From NCBI RefSeq assembly GCF_033473495.1, contig NC_088938.1:1302001-1366000 (forward strand): 64,000 bases of DNA, given 5' to 3'. The notes under the pieces are model-generated. The model ran no database searches. It saw only the letters and a list, made by a program, of their open reading frames with translations, and was not told the DNA's origin. How positions within the stretch are numbered: position 1 is the first letter of the stretch; each line of letters begins with the position of its first letter. Shown piece by piece: positions 1-10,692 of this stretch. The translations under genes and the position numbers were made by a program. Source of the DNA: Cercospora beticola. Taxonomy: Eukaryota; Ascomycota; Dothideomycetes; Mycosphaerellales; Mycosphaerellaceae.

Positions 1-1301
1 AACAAAGGCAAAGCCCAAAGCAGAGGACAGAACGTACAGATGGAAAAGCAGAACAGGTCAGCGTGGCGAGAGAACGGCGAGAGAAACTTCCTATATGTGC
101 AAACGCATCACCTGCAGCCCGGGTTTCTTCACCAATTCGACACTAGCTCGCCTTGGCGGTCTAGACTCACGTGCGAACAATTGACAGAATTTCACGTCAC
201 TTTGACATGAAAGTGTATATGTTCTGATGCGGTGTTGCAGAAGCGATAGCGTGAGAGAACGGGATACATCATCTCGCATTGGAAATGTGTTGTTCTAATG
301 TGGTGTCGTTTGCAGCTGATTGCATGGCTTGTCGGGCGATTTAATCAAATTGGTTAAGCTTGGCTTGAAATCGTCGAACAATATCCTTCTTCGATGGAAA
401 TATAGCTCTGATTGGAGTATAACAGATCGACAAGGAATAACTTTGAATGTTAATGATTCGCTGCATTCAACAAAGTTGTGCCCTCAATGCCGGTCGTTAA
501 TGAGTCGCTGAGCGGGTCTCGCTGAGCGGAGATGTCACCACGATCATGCTTATCGAGAGTCTAGCCAGTCCGTTGTATATCTCTTGCTCTGTGCAACAAG
601 AGCCCGTGTCCGTAACGTCAGGACCTTTGCGACAGAGTCGCGTCTTGCCGTTCAATCGTGTTCTTGCACACAGCGCTCCTGTTGAACCAATGCAGGGGCG
701 TCCACTGACGGAAGGCTAGCCTCTTGCACGGTCTAGGAAGGGCTTCAAATCGAGCAAGCATCAATGGCCTCGCGGTAGACTTGACATTATATATTCGGCC
801 GAAAGAAATGAGGCCCGCGCTTAGAATGCATGGTACCGTCGAGCCTCAGTCCTTACTAAACGTTCAGTGACTAAAGAATTGTCCATGGCTAGTGATTCCA
901 GAGCGATCGAGGGTTTTTGGGAAGACCGGCGTCCGAACTTTACGCAATTTGGTTGTAAGAGTGGCTGAAAGGCTGCCTCCGAAGCTGGACATGCCGCCGG
1001 ATCAGCTCAGTCGCATGCTTTATCCATACACAAGCGTGATCTGATCTTAACCCAGGCTTTCGCCTCGGCCACGGCGGTGTTGGAGAACTCTCCGCCTATC
1101 GCCATGAGAGTTCCTGTCCAGAGTCGCAAGACGCACAACTCATACAGTTGTGACGTAGTCGGACAGTATGGGCAGTGCCACGAGCTTACTCCCAGATGGG
1201 AAGAGGCACGACCGCTACCAAGATTCTGCGAGCAGAGACATTGCAAGCTGGTGACTACACCGCATGATCAGCTGTAAAGCTCAATCGCGGCCTCTCAATG
1301 A
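1..1301. other. Gene-poor left flank
   Basis: No convincing gene is seen. Open frames are short, overlap on both strands and lack domain motifs. A stretch around 320-510 is somewhat more AT-rich than its surroundings but gives no recognisable protein. Confidence 0.5.
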
Positions 1302-1931
1302 ATGCGTGTCCCTGCGTTCGGCGCCTGCATACTAATTGCCCTCTCGACTTCTGCCATGGCATGGCAAAGAAAAGTCAACCTACACACCACGAGTGTAGCC
1401 CTTGCCGATTACCCTCCAAGACTAGACAACACGTCTGAGGTGGATTTCTACTTCCGACATGCTGGGTCCAAGACATTCCACCGAGCTACACTGTCTGACG
1501 CGGAGAGAGCTCGGTCAACAATGCGGCGTATGCTGTGCCACATTTCCATTGCCACGACAAGAATAGTCATTTTGAACGACGAGTCCAGACCGGATATGCC
1601 AGTAGTGAATCTAAACGAACTCGAGCGGATCATCAGAGAGAAGACGGTCCTTTGCTACGGTCACAAGAGCCAGAGCTTCGTGGTCGTGTATGACCACGAT
1701 CCCATGGCCGAGCTGACGCCAAATGGACCTAACACTTCAGTGGTGTTGTCCAGGCGTCCTCAGAGACGTCGGCGCTCGAGACACCGGAGGAGGGCTGCTG
1801 TAGTAGTCAGTAATTGTAAAGGGGCGAAGGCACCTGACACTATCGTTGAGCGGAGGCTTCCAGTGCTTGGATGCTGGTTGGGAATTGCTGCAGCATGCTT
1901 AGTGCTTACTGGCAGAATGCATCCTTCATAG
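1302..1931 (+). CDS. Candidate small secreted protein, unknown function
   Basis: This is a single open frame of 209 residues from an ATG. The first 20 residues (MRVPAFGACILIALSTSAMA) look like a classical signal peptide with an AMA cleavage site. The next part is mixed helical/strand sequence with a few scattered cysteines. Around residues 150-165 there is an unusually arginine-rich run (RRPQRRRRSRHRRRA), and near the C-terminus a hydrophobic stretch (LPVLGCWLGIAAACLVLTG) that could be a membrane or GPI-type tail. I do not recognise a family. The Arg-rich run may lie in or near an unrecognised intron, so the C-terminal third is the least certain part. It stands alone in gene-poor DNA, a common place for lineage-specific secreted proteins. 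It could also be a chance open frame. Confidence 0.4.
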   Translation: MRVPAFGACILIALSTSAMAWQRKVNLHTTSVALADYPPRLDNTSEVDFYFRHAGSKTFHRATLSDAERARSTMRRMLCHISIATTRIVILNDESRPDMPVVNLNELERIIREKTVLCYGHKSQSFVVVYDHDPMAELTPNGPNTSVVLSRRPQRRRRSRHRRRAAVVVSNCKGAKAPDTIVERRLPVLGCWLGIAAACLVLTGRMHPS

Positions 1932-3223
1932 CGCGAACTCTGGCTAAAACGCATGATCCATTGTCCCAATCTGGACTCGTATGTGCATGACCCAGTATTG
2001 AGGTCCCGATTCCGATCTTTCGTGGCGCATCAGGTGGTGGCGATGGTAGACTGCCGCAAGCTTCATCGCTGCGTGATCGCGTGGGTAATCTGTAGTGGAT
2101 CCATCCATTAAGGGCGGGACCTGTTTGTCGCTCGCCGCACATAGTAGCCAGAGTCTGTGTGACATGTGCTAAAACTTGGATCGGTGATCATTTCAGGCGG
2201 AAGCCTGGTCCACAGCAGAGAATTGCCTCCTTTTCACGTCCTCGGAGAAAGCGGCTCCATATAAGTGTGCAGGCGCACACTACCGGGACTTCCAGCTCAC
2301 CTAACTTTCACTTAGTTCCAGATACCCCTAGAGCATCCTACATAACGTTCACTGCCGGTCTGAGAAAGACAGGCAGTGAACTCAGGTTTGTAAAGTTGGG
2401 CAGGCTGGCAGTATCGCTCCGAGGATATTTTCTGTAGCTCGTGTTCTAGGCGTTACGGCGTGGTCCACGTAGAAACAAATCGGGACACAGCATTCGATGA
2501 AGGAGGCCCTCACCGCAAAGCGGGGCTGAAACATAGCATTGATAGCAGTAAGGTTTTGGAGTAATGGTCCTGAGTGGCAGGTGAAGTCGGTAGATATAAC
2601 CCGGCTTGGCGTTAGCCCTTTCCTTTCCGTCCACTTCCCGTCCACGGGGAGCCTGCCCGGCATTCCTCGCATGTTGCTTGCTAGGATATGAAGCATACGC
2701 AAAGATTGGCTTTGTGCTGAACAATCAACATACGAGTTACGGCGATGGCCATCAAAGCTTGCTGCATGCAAGCCAACAGCATCATGAGCAGATCGGCACG
2801 CCCGCAGGCATGCATATCCTGCATCGCAAGAAAAGCGCGGCGGAATAGGGAGTACTTGCGGTGAGATTGAAAGCCCGATTGATGATTTGTCGTAGGCTCA
2901 TGAACTTACGAGCCGTCTAGCCGCAACGTTTGAAACGGACAAACGTTGTTTTCGATCTACGGACAAAACGGCTTTCCAACATCTACTGAGACACTTTCGG
3001 CAGTGTCGTCTACACGTTGGCTGATCTAACAAGAAACACCGAATCAAGCATCTGACAACGTGGTCTGGTACCGCCTGGCTGCAAAGTGCCGATATCGTGT
3101 CCAAGTCCTTTGCACAGACTCTTCGAGGCTCATTTTTATCAACGTCTAAACCGGCTTCGAAGAAAGTTCATTCTAACCCATGAACTACACGTCACGTTGT
3201 TGATCGCCCGTCATGGCTGCCAG
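1932..3223. other. Intergenic, no gene seen
   Basis: Only short overlapping open frames without family features occur. The one structural item is a hairpin at 2348-2380, listed separately. The last part is the promoter region of the acyl-CoA ligase gene. Confidence 0.5.
2348..2380. repeat. Short inverted repeat (hairpin)
   Basis: TTCACTGCC at 2348-2356 is exactly complementary to GGCAGTGAA at 2372-2380. Beyond one mismatch, GTCT and AGAC continue the stem, leaving a loop of about five bases. It lies in non-coding DNA and its role is unknown. Confidence 0.55.
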
Positions 3224-3233
3224 GCATATATAT
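3224..3233 (+). promoter_or_regulatory. TATA-like element of the acyl-CoA ligase gene
   Basis: CATATATATC lies about 65-70 bases upstream of the ATG at 3297. That spacing is plausible for a TATA box with a short 5' leader. Assigned by position and sequence only. Confidence 0.35.
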
Positions 3234-3296
3234 CTTGTCAAGACATTGCGTCCCTCTACTGAGACTTCTCTATACCAGTAAGGTACACGAGCCAAG

Positions 3297-5070
3297 ATGG
3301 ATTGGCCTACCTACCTTCTTTCGACGGCCTCTCACAATGATCCAGATCTCCCGGTCAGTATGGCTTGTTCTACGAAAGAGGCCGTGAAGTTGACTTCCAT
3401 AGCTCGCGTTCGATGCCGATATGCCTGGGCGGACTATGTCTTGGAACCAATACGTACAAGTCGTGAAGAGCGTAGCTGCTGGACTGCAAGCCACACACGT
3501 GAAATATCAAGACTGCGTGGGGCTTCTTTCGGACAATGACATTTACTATTATGCCCTGGGAGACGCAGTCGTCGCTGCGGGTTGCATATTCTGTCCGATT
3601 CAAACCACCCACAAAGTGGCCGAGCTCGCACATCAGCTCAAAACCGCTTCTGTCAAATACCTTTTCACCAGCCGAAAGCTACTGGACCTCGCACTCGAAG
3701 CTGCGTTGTCTGTGGGCATTCCAGATGAGGCAGTCTTCGTATACGACCCTCCTGGCAGAGAGGTCTACAGCGGCTCGCGTACAAGTAAGTACGACCATTC
3801 TCCGAAGGCACAGTCGGCTCCACAATTCTTCGCCATCGCAAATTCAGGAAAGAAGCAGTGCACCATAGATATGGGACAGCAGTGCTAACACTTCATGCAA
3901 TGCACAGGTATGAGTGGGTTGATGTCTACAGATGTCAATCGATGGCAGAATCCGAATGTCGACAAAGACCCTCGCGAGATCATGGCATATCGAATGTTCA
4001 GTAGTGGCACGACTGGATCACCCAAAGCCGGTGAGATCTCACACCACACACATGTCCTCAGAGTCGATCAAAGGAGCAAGGGACCCTTTTCCGGGCCCGA
4101 AACACAAGCGGTGATCTGGATTCCAATCTACCATTCCTCCAGTCACTGGAATTATCACCAAGCAGCTTTGGGACTGCAGACCATTCATGTCACCCTTGAT
4201 AAGGAGATGAGAGACATGCCTGCACTCATTGATATAGTTCGCGAAGCCAGGATCTCGTCTCTTATCCTCCCTCCGCGCTTTCTTCGGCCATTCATTGCAT
4301 GCATAGAAAGTGGCACACGGAGCATGAATGATCTGAAGACGATTGAAAAGGTCAGCGTGGGAGGCTCGGCTATTGACCCTCTTGCTGCTCACCAGTTCCG
4401 GGCGACTTTCCCTGAGATCAAATTCCTAGGTGTCTACGGCACAACGGAAGCAGGAGGTATTGCTGTCGGGCCTGGACCTGATCTATCTAAAGCGGGTCTC
4501 ATCGGTGGTCTTCAGCCGGGTGTTGAACTGAGGTTCATCGATCCGGAAACACTGATTGATGTACAGCCTGGCGAAGATGGCGAAGTCTGTGTTCGCTCCG
4601 TACAGGTTCTCAGCAGATATCACAACAACGCCGAAGCCAGCGCATCATCCTTTCTCAAGGATCCGTCAGGAGACTGGTTCCGCACAGGAGACAAAGGACG
4701 TTGGGACTCCGAAACGCACCAACTGTTTCTCACGGGCCGCTACAAAGAGATCTTCAAAGTCGCATCGAAAGAAGTATCGCCAGAGGAGATCGAAAATGTG
4801 CTAATGCAACATGAAGCGATTGAAGATGCGGCAGTCTGCCCGGTGCCATCGAAGCATGATCAGAATGAGTTGGAAGTGAGAGCCTATGTGGTGAAGAGAA
4901 ATCGCACACAACAAGTTAGTGCAGAAGACATTGTCCAATTCGTTGCTACGAAGCTTTCGAGTCAAAAGGTTCCCACGGGAGGTGTGGTGTTCTGCGACGA
5001 GATCCCAAGGAATGCGTTGAAGAAAGTGGTCAGACGAAAACTACTGGAAATTGACACTAGCAAATTGTAG
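3297..5070 (+). CDS. Peroxisomal acyl-CoA synthetase / 4-coumarate-CoA-ligase-like AMP-binding enzyme
   Basis: Three exons fit: 3297-3353, 3403-3784 and 3908-5070. The introns are 49 and 123 bases, and the product is 533 residues. ANL-superfamily motifs occur in order. They are the phosphate loop SSGTTGSPKAG, the A5 motif GVYGTTEAGG, the A7 motif DWFRTGDKG, the A8 hinge LTGRYKEIFKV and a C-terminal PRNALKKVVRRKL. The last supplies the lysine normally needed for adenylation. Such enzymes activate a carboxylic acid with ATP and load it on CoA. The protein ends in Ser-Lys-Leu, a type-1 peroxisomal targeting signal, so it probably acts in peroxisomes. The start is chosen because MDWPTYLLSTASHNDPDLP resembles the N-terminus of fungal 4CL-like proteins and splices in phase onto LAFDADMPGRTMSW. 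Substrate cannot be told. A Zn2Cys6 regulator lies about 1.1 kb downstream on the other strand. Confidence 0.88.
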
Positions 5071-5343
5071 ACGGCTGATGTTCCCGGACTTGAATTTATA
5101 TATGCCACTTTACGTGATAATTGCATTTTGTGCGTTACTTTCATGCGTGTCATCCACGACACTAATGCGTTTTGTTGGCAAGAAGAAGCAAGTTCCTCGC
5201 TCCACTAGTATTTGCTTGTTGCCCTTCATGATGCTCGAGCTGATGGTCGCAGATCCAAACTCGCTCGCTCCTGTAAAGAAATAAGGCCGTGGTTTCACGG
5301 CGACCAGAGTCACCCAGCATCGGCCGTGCTTCCCTTCACCACA

Positions 5344-5772
5344 CTACTGCTCATCAACTTTATTCACAACCTTCGCCTCGAAAGCCTCCTGCCCAATCAG
5401 CCGCTCACCAACCTCTCCAACCCTCTTCTCAAGCCCAGCACGTCTCTTCTCCAGCAGCATCGCCGACAGATTGACAAGGTATTCAACAGCCATCTCACGC
5501 TTCTCCTCCTTCGTAGCAACAGCGACACGCTCGCCAAAAGCAATACGCCAGAATCCGTCCTTTGCGAGTTGCTTACGATGCTCATCTTCGATGCCGACGG
5601 CTTCGAGCATGTTGTCTACAGCTGAGGAGAACTGGCCTAGTCTGAGAATGTCGTTTGCTAGGGACTCGACTATGTGGGCGTCGCCTTTGCGGCCGAGGTC
5701 CAGGAGAGAAGCCCAGGCGCCGAGGAGAGGGTGGATGAGGTCGTCGGTCTTGAATTGAGTAGTAGGTTGCAT
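5344..5772 (-). CDS. Conserved-looking small helical protein, unknown function
   Basis: This is an uninterrupted 142-residue frame from an ATG at 5772 to a TAG. The sequence is almost entirely amphipathic helix, with heptad-like Leu/Val spacing from about residue 85 on (AVEYLVNLSAMLLEKRRAGL, then repeated EKRVGEVGE-type turns). It has no signal peptide, membrane segment or zinc motif. Composition and lack of stops support a real gene. It is convergent with the acyl-CoA ligase (about 270 bases between stops) and tandem with the Zn2Cys6 gene that ends and begins on the same strand upstream. I do not recognise the family. Confidence 0.6.
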   Translation of the reverse strand: MQPTTQFKTDDLIHPLLGAWASLLDLGRKGDAHIVESLANDILRLGQFSSAVDNMLEAVGIEDEHRKQLAKDGFWRIAFGERVAVATKEEKREMAVEYLVNLSAMLLEKRRAGLEKRVGEVGERLIGQEAFEAKVVNKVDEQ

Positions 5773-6197
5773 TGTGATTGATTTTGGGCTAGGCGATATT
5801 GGTTTGTGTTTGTTCTGTAGGATCTGCGTCGGAGTGGATGCAGAGTGTTTGGGTTGTTAGAGCCGTCTGTGAGGATAGGAAGATATGGAGTGCTGAAAAC
5901 CCGAGTGAATGGTGAAAGAATGGTCATGCGGGAACAATGGCTTTGTGTTGATGTGAGAGCAAATGCATTCACCGCTGGCACATGAAAAGCCAGTCAAATG
6001 AGTACAATGCGAATAGGATGGAGAAACAATTGGCTGCAGAGCAATAGCTCAAAGGAAACCAGCAGCAGGAAAACCGGAGACGCTGATAATTTCTATGAGT
6101 TGATGCTTTCTCTACTACTATTAGTGTTAGATAGCGAAATGACAACGAGTCTAACCCTCGAAGCTCCACAACTATCTTTCAGCGCCCACATCCCAAC
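5773..6197. other. Intergenic
   Basis: This holds the promoter of the small helical gene and the 3' flank of the Zn2Cys6 gene. Nothing else is recognised. Confidence 0.5.
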
Positions 6198-8579
6198 TCA
6201 TCGATCGCGCACAGGATCATAACTAGTCGTACCGCTCGATGAGCTCTTTCGCGAATGCATCGAGCTATGCTGAGACGAGTCAACACCAAACTGTGGCGCA
6301 CTACATTGTTCCCACTTCTTCAACATATCTCCCATCCTGTAGTCCTCGACGTGATTCGTGTTGCGCACGTAGGGCATACTCCAATTTGGGTAGATTGCAG
6401 CGCTCAATTGCTGCAGATCTGAGCCTTGCCAGGAGCTACCAGCCATCATCCGTATCATCTCAGAAATCGAATCTGGTAAGCTGACGTGTAACTCCTCCAC
6501 AGCAGTGTGATAGAAACTCCGGGCCAGTCCGCGAGATAGCTTCCATTTCCGACTTGTTGCCAGCAGTATTCGGAAGAACTCCTCCAGTGCGGAAATGGTG
6601 TCTTGTACCGGCCCGTGTTGGCTTCCTGCGCGGCTGTCCATTCTTTGGGGATTCGCGTGCATGTCGTTGAGGCATATGAAGACACCCATCATAGAATGAT
6701 TCAGAAGCACAAACGAGACACACTTTAGCCCGTATTCCTCACGGAAAGTCCGAATGAGCGACGCGCCGTGATAGCAATGCTGCAGAACCTGTGCTCGCAG
6801 GAAAGCCTTCGTTTGTTCATTCTCTGGGCCCGTCAAATCTTCAGCGTCTCGTACTCTGTCGCGCATCGGACCGAACATTTGCATGAAAGTGCGTTCATGA
6901 ATCGCCATCTGAACGCAGTGATATTGAACGTGTAGATCGTAGATGCTTGGTGGAGTCTTTGCGCCGAAGTCCAGCTCCTGGGGCAGACTCTCATGCCACT
7001 GTTTCAACTGCGCTGACAGTTTGCGGACCACTGTCGCATGCTCACGATGTGCGTCGAGTTCGTTGGCTTGCCAGATCAAAATATTTGTAGCCTCCCATAA
7101 GTATCGTGTCAATCGGCATTGCTGTGCGAATAGCGAATTGGCACGAAACGGTATCGGTTCGGTACGGAAGGGGTAGCCTGTCTGTAGCAATGTTAGATAC
7201 TTCATAATTATTGACTTGTTCTGCGCTTACCCAGTAGTACACGGCGTCTGGTAGCACTTCGTGCACTTCAGGCGCACGGCTCCAATCCGTACCATTACCA
7301 CCAAGCATAAGGCCCATTTTGCATGTCAATTCCAAATGCACAGTCATCCACCAGATGCAGCCTCGAATTCGGTAATATTCCTGATCGTCTTTGCCCAGTG
7401 TACCATCTCGCGCTGGTACATGCAGTCTGCCGTTCAATGCGCAGGCTGCATTCAGCAGGTCAAGTCCTTGCCGGTCTTGGCCACGAATGATACTGTCCAC
7501 GGCCAGTATTGAAAGCCCTTGAATGTTTGTTGCACTTGGTTCGGACGCCGCTCTCGCCCACAACTGCAGAGCTTTTTTGTGATACATTGCACCAACTTCT
7601 GACTTCTGCTTCTCCACAGCGCCGGTCGGTTCCTGGTCGATATTTGCATTCAAAGTTGCCAGTGACATCATCGCGTTAACCAATAATGGCGAACAGTATC
7701 GTGATTTGGTGTCTTTACTGCGCATAGCCTTCAAGAATGGCTTCACTTCCACAAAACGCCAGCAGATATTTGGGTAGGAGAAGAAAACAGATATCAAGTG
7801 GGACGCATCTTGATCACTCGTGTCGTCAAGCCATGGTTGCGCCGGCACCCAATATGGCGGACCGACATTCTCCTCTTCTTCAAAGACTGGCGCCCCATCT
7901 TCAATAGCAGCCCCTGGATTCGCTTCAGTCAATATGCCGCTCATGTGGTCAAGAGTGACGATCTTGTCTTGCAGGTGCTCATATGATTCTAGAGAGGGTA
8001 ATGCGATGCGTTTATTTGTGATTACCGAACGGGAAGTGCTTGCCACTTCCTCCAGCGAGGCTGTCGATTCGACCAGGTTGAACAGAAAGAGTCGGCGTGG
8101 TACTTCGTCAAGTGCTGTCGAAGTGGCTTGATTGATGGAGCCATGCTGGATGAAGGCTAGGAGCGAGTCGACATCGTCCCCTCGGCGTATGCGCTGGAAG
8201 ATCTCTATAGCTTTGGCTTCATCTTCTCCAGCAAGAACATCGTAGAGCTGCTTTAAGTCTTCATTTGTCTGCGCTAGCTCCTGATGCCTTCGCTTGCGTG
8301 CTTGTTGTGGTGTCTCGCTGGGCAGGGTGCTCTCGTATGAGCATTCGAGTGATCGGCGTGCACAGTAAGCGCACGGTAGGCGTCCATCGCACTGTCATGG
8401 TCAACATGTGAAGCTGCAAGGAGGAACAGTTGTCGTACTTTGACCTTCTTGGTTCTGCAATTGTGGCACGCTGTAGGGACCGTCTGCCGCTTTATGCTCT
8501 GCAGGAGGCGGTCTGGCTCTGGTGCCCTCGCACCTGATGAGGTGACATCCATGGAGGCGGGGCGATCAGTACAACACAT
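6198..8579 (-). CDS. Zn2Cys6 (binuclear zinc cluster) transcription factor
   Basis: Three exons on the minus strand fit: 8579-8439, 8391-7231 and 7181-6198. The introns are 47 and 49 bases and the protein is 761 residues. The first intron splits the zinc cluster. CHNCRTKKVK lies before it and CDGRLPCAYCARRSLEC after it, which together give all six cysteines of the GAL4-type motif. A fungal-specific transcription-factor middle domain follows, from about residues 170-500, with features such as FFSYPNICWRFVEVKPFL. The protein should be a nuclear DNA-binding regulator. An internal ATG at 8552 is an alternative start. The nearby acyl-CoA ligase is a possible target, but that is inference from adjacency only. 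Confidence 0.9.
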
Positions 8580-9493
8580 CTCGATTGCCGTGTAGACGTG
8601 AGAGGCGTGAGGTATTCGCAGTGAGCTATGTTTCGATCCCGGCGTGACGTATATGTGATGTCGACCTGTTGTTCTCGGAGTGAGAATGGTATACTAGCTG
8701 TTCTGCATCGTGGCGAGAGATCCGGAAAAGCGTGGCCGAGAAGGACTCCCTGAAGCAAGAGTATGGCAGAAGAGTAGCGGTAGCAAATCGCAAATTTCGC
8801 TGAATACCTGCGCGGCGAAGTGCACCGCGTTAGACCGGACACGGAGCAAGGCCCGGAAGCTGAGCCATACGATCGTCACGACGGAAGTGGCACAAGTCCC
8901 ATAGAATCGTTGCCATGTAATTCGCTCTGAGGCTGGCAAATGCCGGCTCTACGACCTGTGATCGTAAGACGTGCAGCCGGCTGCTCCACTGTCATGATGT
9001 GCATGGCCTGTCTTGGGAGAAGATCGAACAGCTCGAGCCGGCCTGGCCTCCGGTCCCACCCCAACTGCCTTCCCTTGGCGTTATCTGTCGAAGTGAAGAA
9101 GCCGTGAGCCCGGCTCCGCTGGCTTGTGGAGTGAGCAGCGAGGCACATGCTCAGGACGACATCATGTATGCGCCGGCTGATGTTGCCAATGACTGGCATT
9201 ACAAGTCCATGCAATTGTGAGAGATCCGCTTGTGTTGCTGTGCCACAATCATGCATGCCGCTGTCACTCGGTTCCCAAGCGAACTGACTCACTGCAACAC
9301 TTGTGCCTGCAGCATAGTATATCGTCGGAGCATCTGGTTATGATCATTACATTCTAAGATGGCGACCACGCGAGGTGAGAACTGGACCGGGTCCGGAACA
9401 ACCTTTCGCCGGAAAATGGACTCCCGTCTCTCCAACGAGATGACCCATTGGTGACCAATTCATGTCCAGCCGAAGAAGATTCTCCCGCAAAAC
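8580..9493. other. Divergent intergenic region
   Basis: About 0.9 kb lies between the minus-strand Zn2Cys6 gene and plus-strand MDE1. It must hold both promoters. Open frames here are short and unconvincing. Confidence 0.5.
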
Positions 9494-10330
9494 ATGGCAT
9501 CCGAAGCAGAGCGGAACACGATCTCGAACGGAGGCCGCGATGAACATGCCCTGGCCAACGAAAATGACGCCCTGATCACCTCCACCGATCCCCACCACCC
9601 CGCGAATCACATCTGCTCTCTTTGCGTTCAATTCTATGGCCACGGCTGGGTGACGGGCACGGGAGGCGGCATATCCATCAAGCATGGCGATCGCGTATAC
9701 CTTGCGCCGTCCGGCGTGCAGAAAGAGCTCATGAAGCCTCAGGACATCTTCGTCATGGATTGGGCAACGAAGCAATACCTTCGTCGGCCACAGGTAGGTG
9801 CTGTCTGTCCATGGATAAGTGCTCCGTCGCTGACGGCAAGGTAGGTTCTCAAGCCTTCAGCATGCACTCCCCTCTTCATGTCCGCCTACACCAATCGTGG
9901 CGCTGGCGCCTGTATACACACCCACTCTCAATGGGCTGTGCTGGTAACACTAATTTGCGAGGCTGGACTACAAGACCCTGACAACAGAAATGTTTTTGCG
10001 ATGAAAGAGATTGAACAGATCAAAGGCATCTCTCGGGGAGGCACTGGATCGCAGGAGATCGCAGAAGGTGGCAGGAAGCTGGGCAATCTCGGCTACTTTG
10101 ACACAATGAAGATTCCGATCATTGAGAACACAGCGCATGAAGAAGACTTGGAAGAGAGCATGTCTCAAGCGATGAAGCAATGGCCCGAGACGTGCGCTAT
10201 CCTGGTGAAGAGACATGGTGTATATGTCTGGGGCAAGGATGTCGCGCAGGCGAAGACACAATGCGAGAGCTTGGATTACCTATTCCAGCTCGCTGTGGAA
10301 ATGCACAAGCTCGGGCTGAAATGGGTGTAG
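9494..10330 (+). CDS. MDE1: Methylthioribulose-1-phosphate dehydratase
   Basis: Two exons fit, 9494-9793 and 9845-10330, with a 51-base intron and a 261-residue product. It belongs to the class II aldolase/adducin fold. MDE1 dehydrates 5-methylthioribulose-1-phosphate to the diketo intermediate of the methionine salvage pathway in the cytosol (EC 4.2.1.109). Diagnostic parts are the N-terminal [16 protein letters not shown] and [10 protein letters not shown]. The zinc-binding pair follows in [10 protein letters not shown], with a third histidine in KRHGVYVWG. The segment [13 protein letters not shown] is typical of eukaryotic MDE1. The length matches the fungal family. The splice joins LRRPQ to [12 protein letters not shown] in phase, which confirms the intron. 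Confidence 0.93.
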
Positions 10331-10692
10331 CGTGCGGAAGTGAGTCAATGTGAGTTAGAGATGATACCCGAACGATGCTGCTGATGGACGGCGCAATAGA
10401 GCGTTTGATTGTAATGGTAGAGTCCACTTCTCTCGCACTCTCCTTCCAGCGAAAGGTATGCAATGACGTTGAGTGTTGCCCTGGCATGACAGAAGCACAT
10501 TCATGCATCCATGTGTTCGATGAGATGAGTCGAGGGAAGCAGCATTGAGCAGGATTCACAGGATTTCGCTTGGCGAGCTGCTGCAGCCTGGCGGTATCTC
10601 AAAAGAGAACATCGACTCATAACACAACATGACTCGAAACCTCCAGTATATCTACGCATAGAACGTTCTACCTCGAGCGATGCAGGGCAGAG
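10331..10692. other. Intergenic
   Basis: This holds the 3' flank of MDE1 and the promoter of the next gene. Nothing else is recognised. Confidence 0.5.
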
